Shown piece by piece: positions 6,777 through 6,824 of a stretch of 6,824 nucleotides of DNA. The DNA comes from CG1-02-35-72 sp036170135 (GTDB lineage: Bacteria; Bacteroidota; Bacteroidia; Flavobacteriales; Flavobacteriaceae). The position numbers and the translations under genes were made by a program. Position 1 is the first letter of the stretch, and each line of letters begins with the position of its first letter. The notes beneath the pieces were generated by a model. It saw only the letters and a program-made list of their open reading frames with translations. It ran no database searches and was not told the DNA's origin. The stretch spans positions 1 to 6,824 of the forward strand of contig JAVHOP010000136.1 in the NCBI GenBank assembly GCA_036170135.1, written 5' to 3'.

Positions 6777-6819
6777 TTAAACCACTTTCATAAATTTTTA
6801 GTTTAAGAAAGCGGTTTAA
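6777..6819 (-). terminator. probable terminator of a gene upstream of the window's right edge
   Basis: Arms ttaaaccactttc (6777-6789) and gaaagcggtttaa (6807-6819) form a 13-bp stem with a 17-base loop. On the minus strand the one imperfect position is a G-U pair, while on the plus strand it is an A-C mismatch, so the structure favours minus-strand transcripts. It is followed on that strand by T-rich TTATTTATATTTG. The gene it would serve lies beyond 6824 and is not visible. Confidence 0.6.
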
Positions 6820-6824
6820 AATAA

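Noticed and set aside
1..6824. Mobile element, CRISPR array, tRNA/rRNA, phage or defence system
   Set aside because: No transposase, integrase, terminal inverted repeats, regularly spaced repeats or structured RNA gene is visible. The four genes are ordinary chromosomal families on one strand.

Overview
The window looks like chromosomal DNA from a member of the Bacteroidetes, most likely class Flavobacteriia. It is strongly AT-rich and its genes lack clear Shine-Dalgarno sequences. Several leaders carry matches or near-matches to the Bacteroidetes -7 element (TAnnTTTG). The proteins are also typical of the group: a TonB-dependent receptor with an N-terminal carboxypeptidase-regulatory-like domain, a DUF3108 protein, and a MepM-like M23 lipoprotein of a type I associate with this phylum.

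All four complete genes are on the minus strand, so the window is transcribed from right to left. At the right edge (6777-6819) a hairpin probably ends transcription of an upstream gene outside the window, and a -7-like element follows at once. Next come a secreted DUF3108 protein with a TTG start (6737-5940), a 143-base gap with possible promoter elements, an M23 peptidoglycan endopeptidase lipoprotein (5796-4579) and, only 8 bases later, glucose-6-phosphate isomerase pgi (4570-3005). A 179-base regulatory gap, rich in direct and inverted repeats, precedes an 891-residue TonB-dependent outer-membrane receptor (2825-150). A strong intrinsic terminator at 101-127 follows it. The first ~30 bases may hold the start of another minus-strand gene with its own promoter.

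The M23 gene and pgi are almost certainly co-transcribed, and the DUF3108 gene may belong to the same unit. Together they combine envelope maintenance (cell-wall cutting, an exported protein of unknown function) with central sugar-phosphate metabolism. The receptor is probably a separate unit for uptake of an unidentified ligand. It has no SusD partner in the window.

I found no mobile element, CRISPR array, tRNA, rRNA, phage gene or defence system, and nothing that amounts to a new multi-gene system. The points most worth a second look are a Cys in place of the second His of the M23 HxH zinc motif, the repeat-dense region upstream of the receptor, the short C-terminus of Pgi, and the TTG start of the DUF3108 gene.
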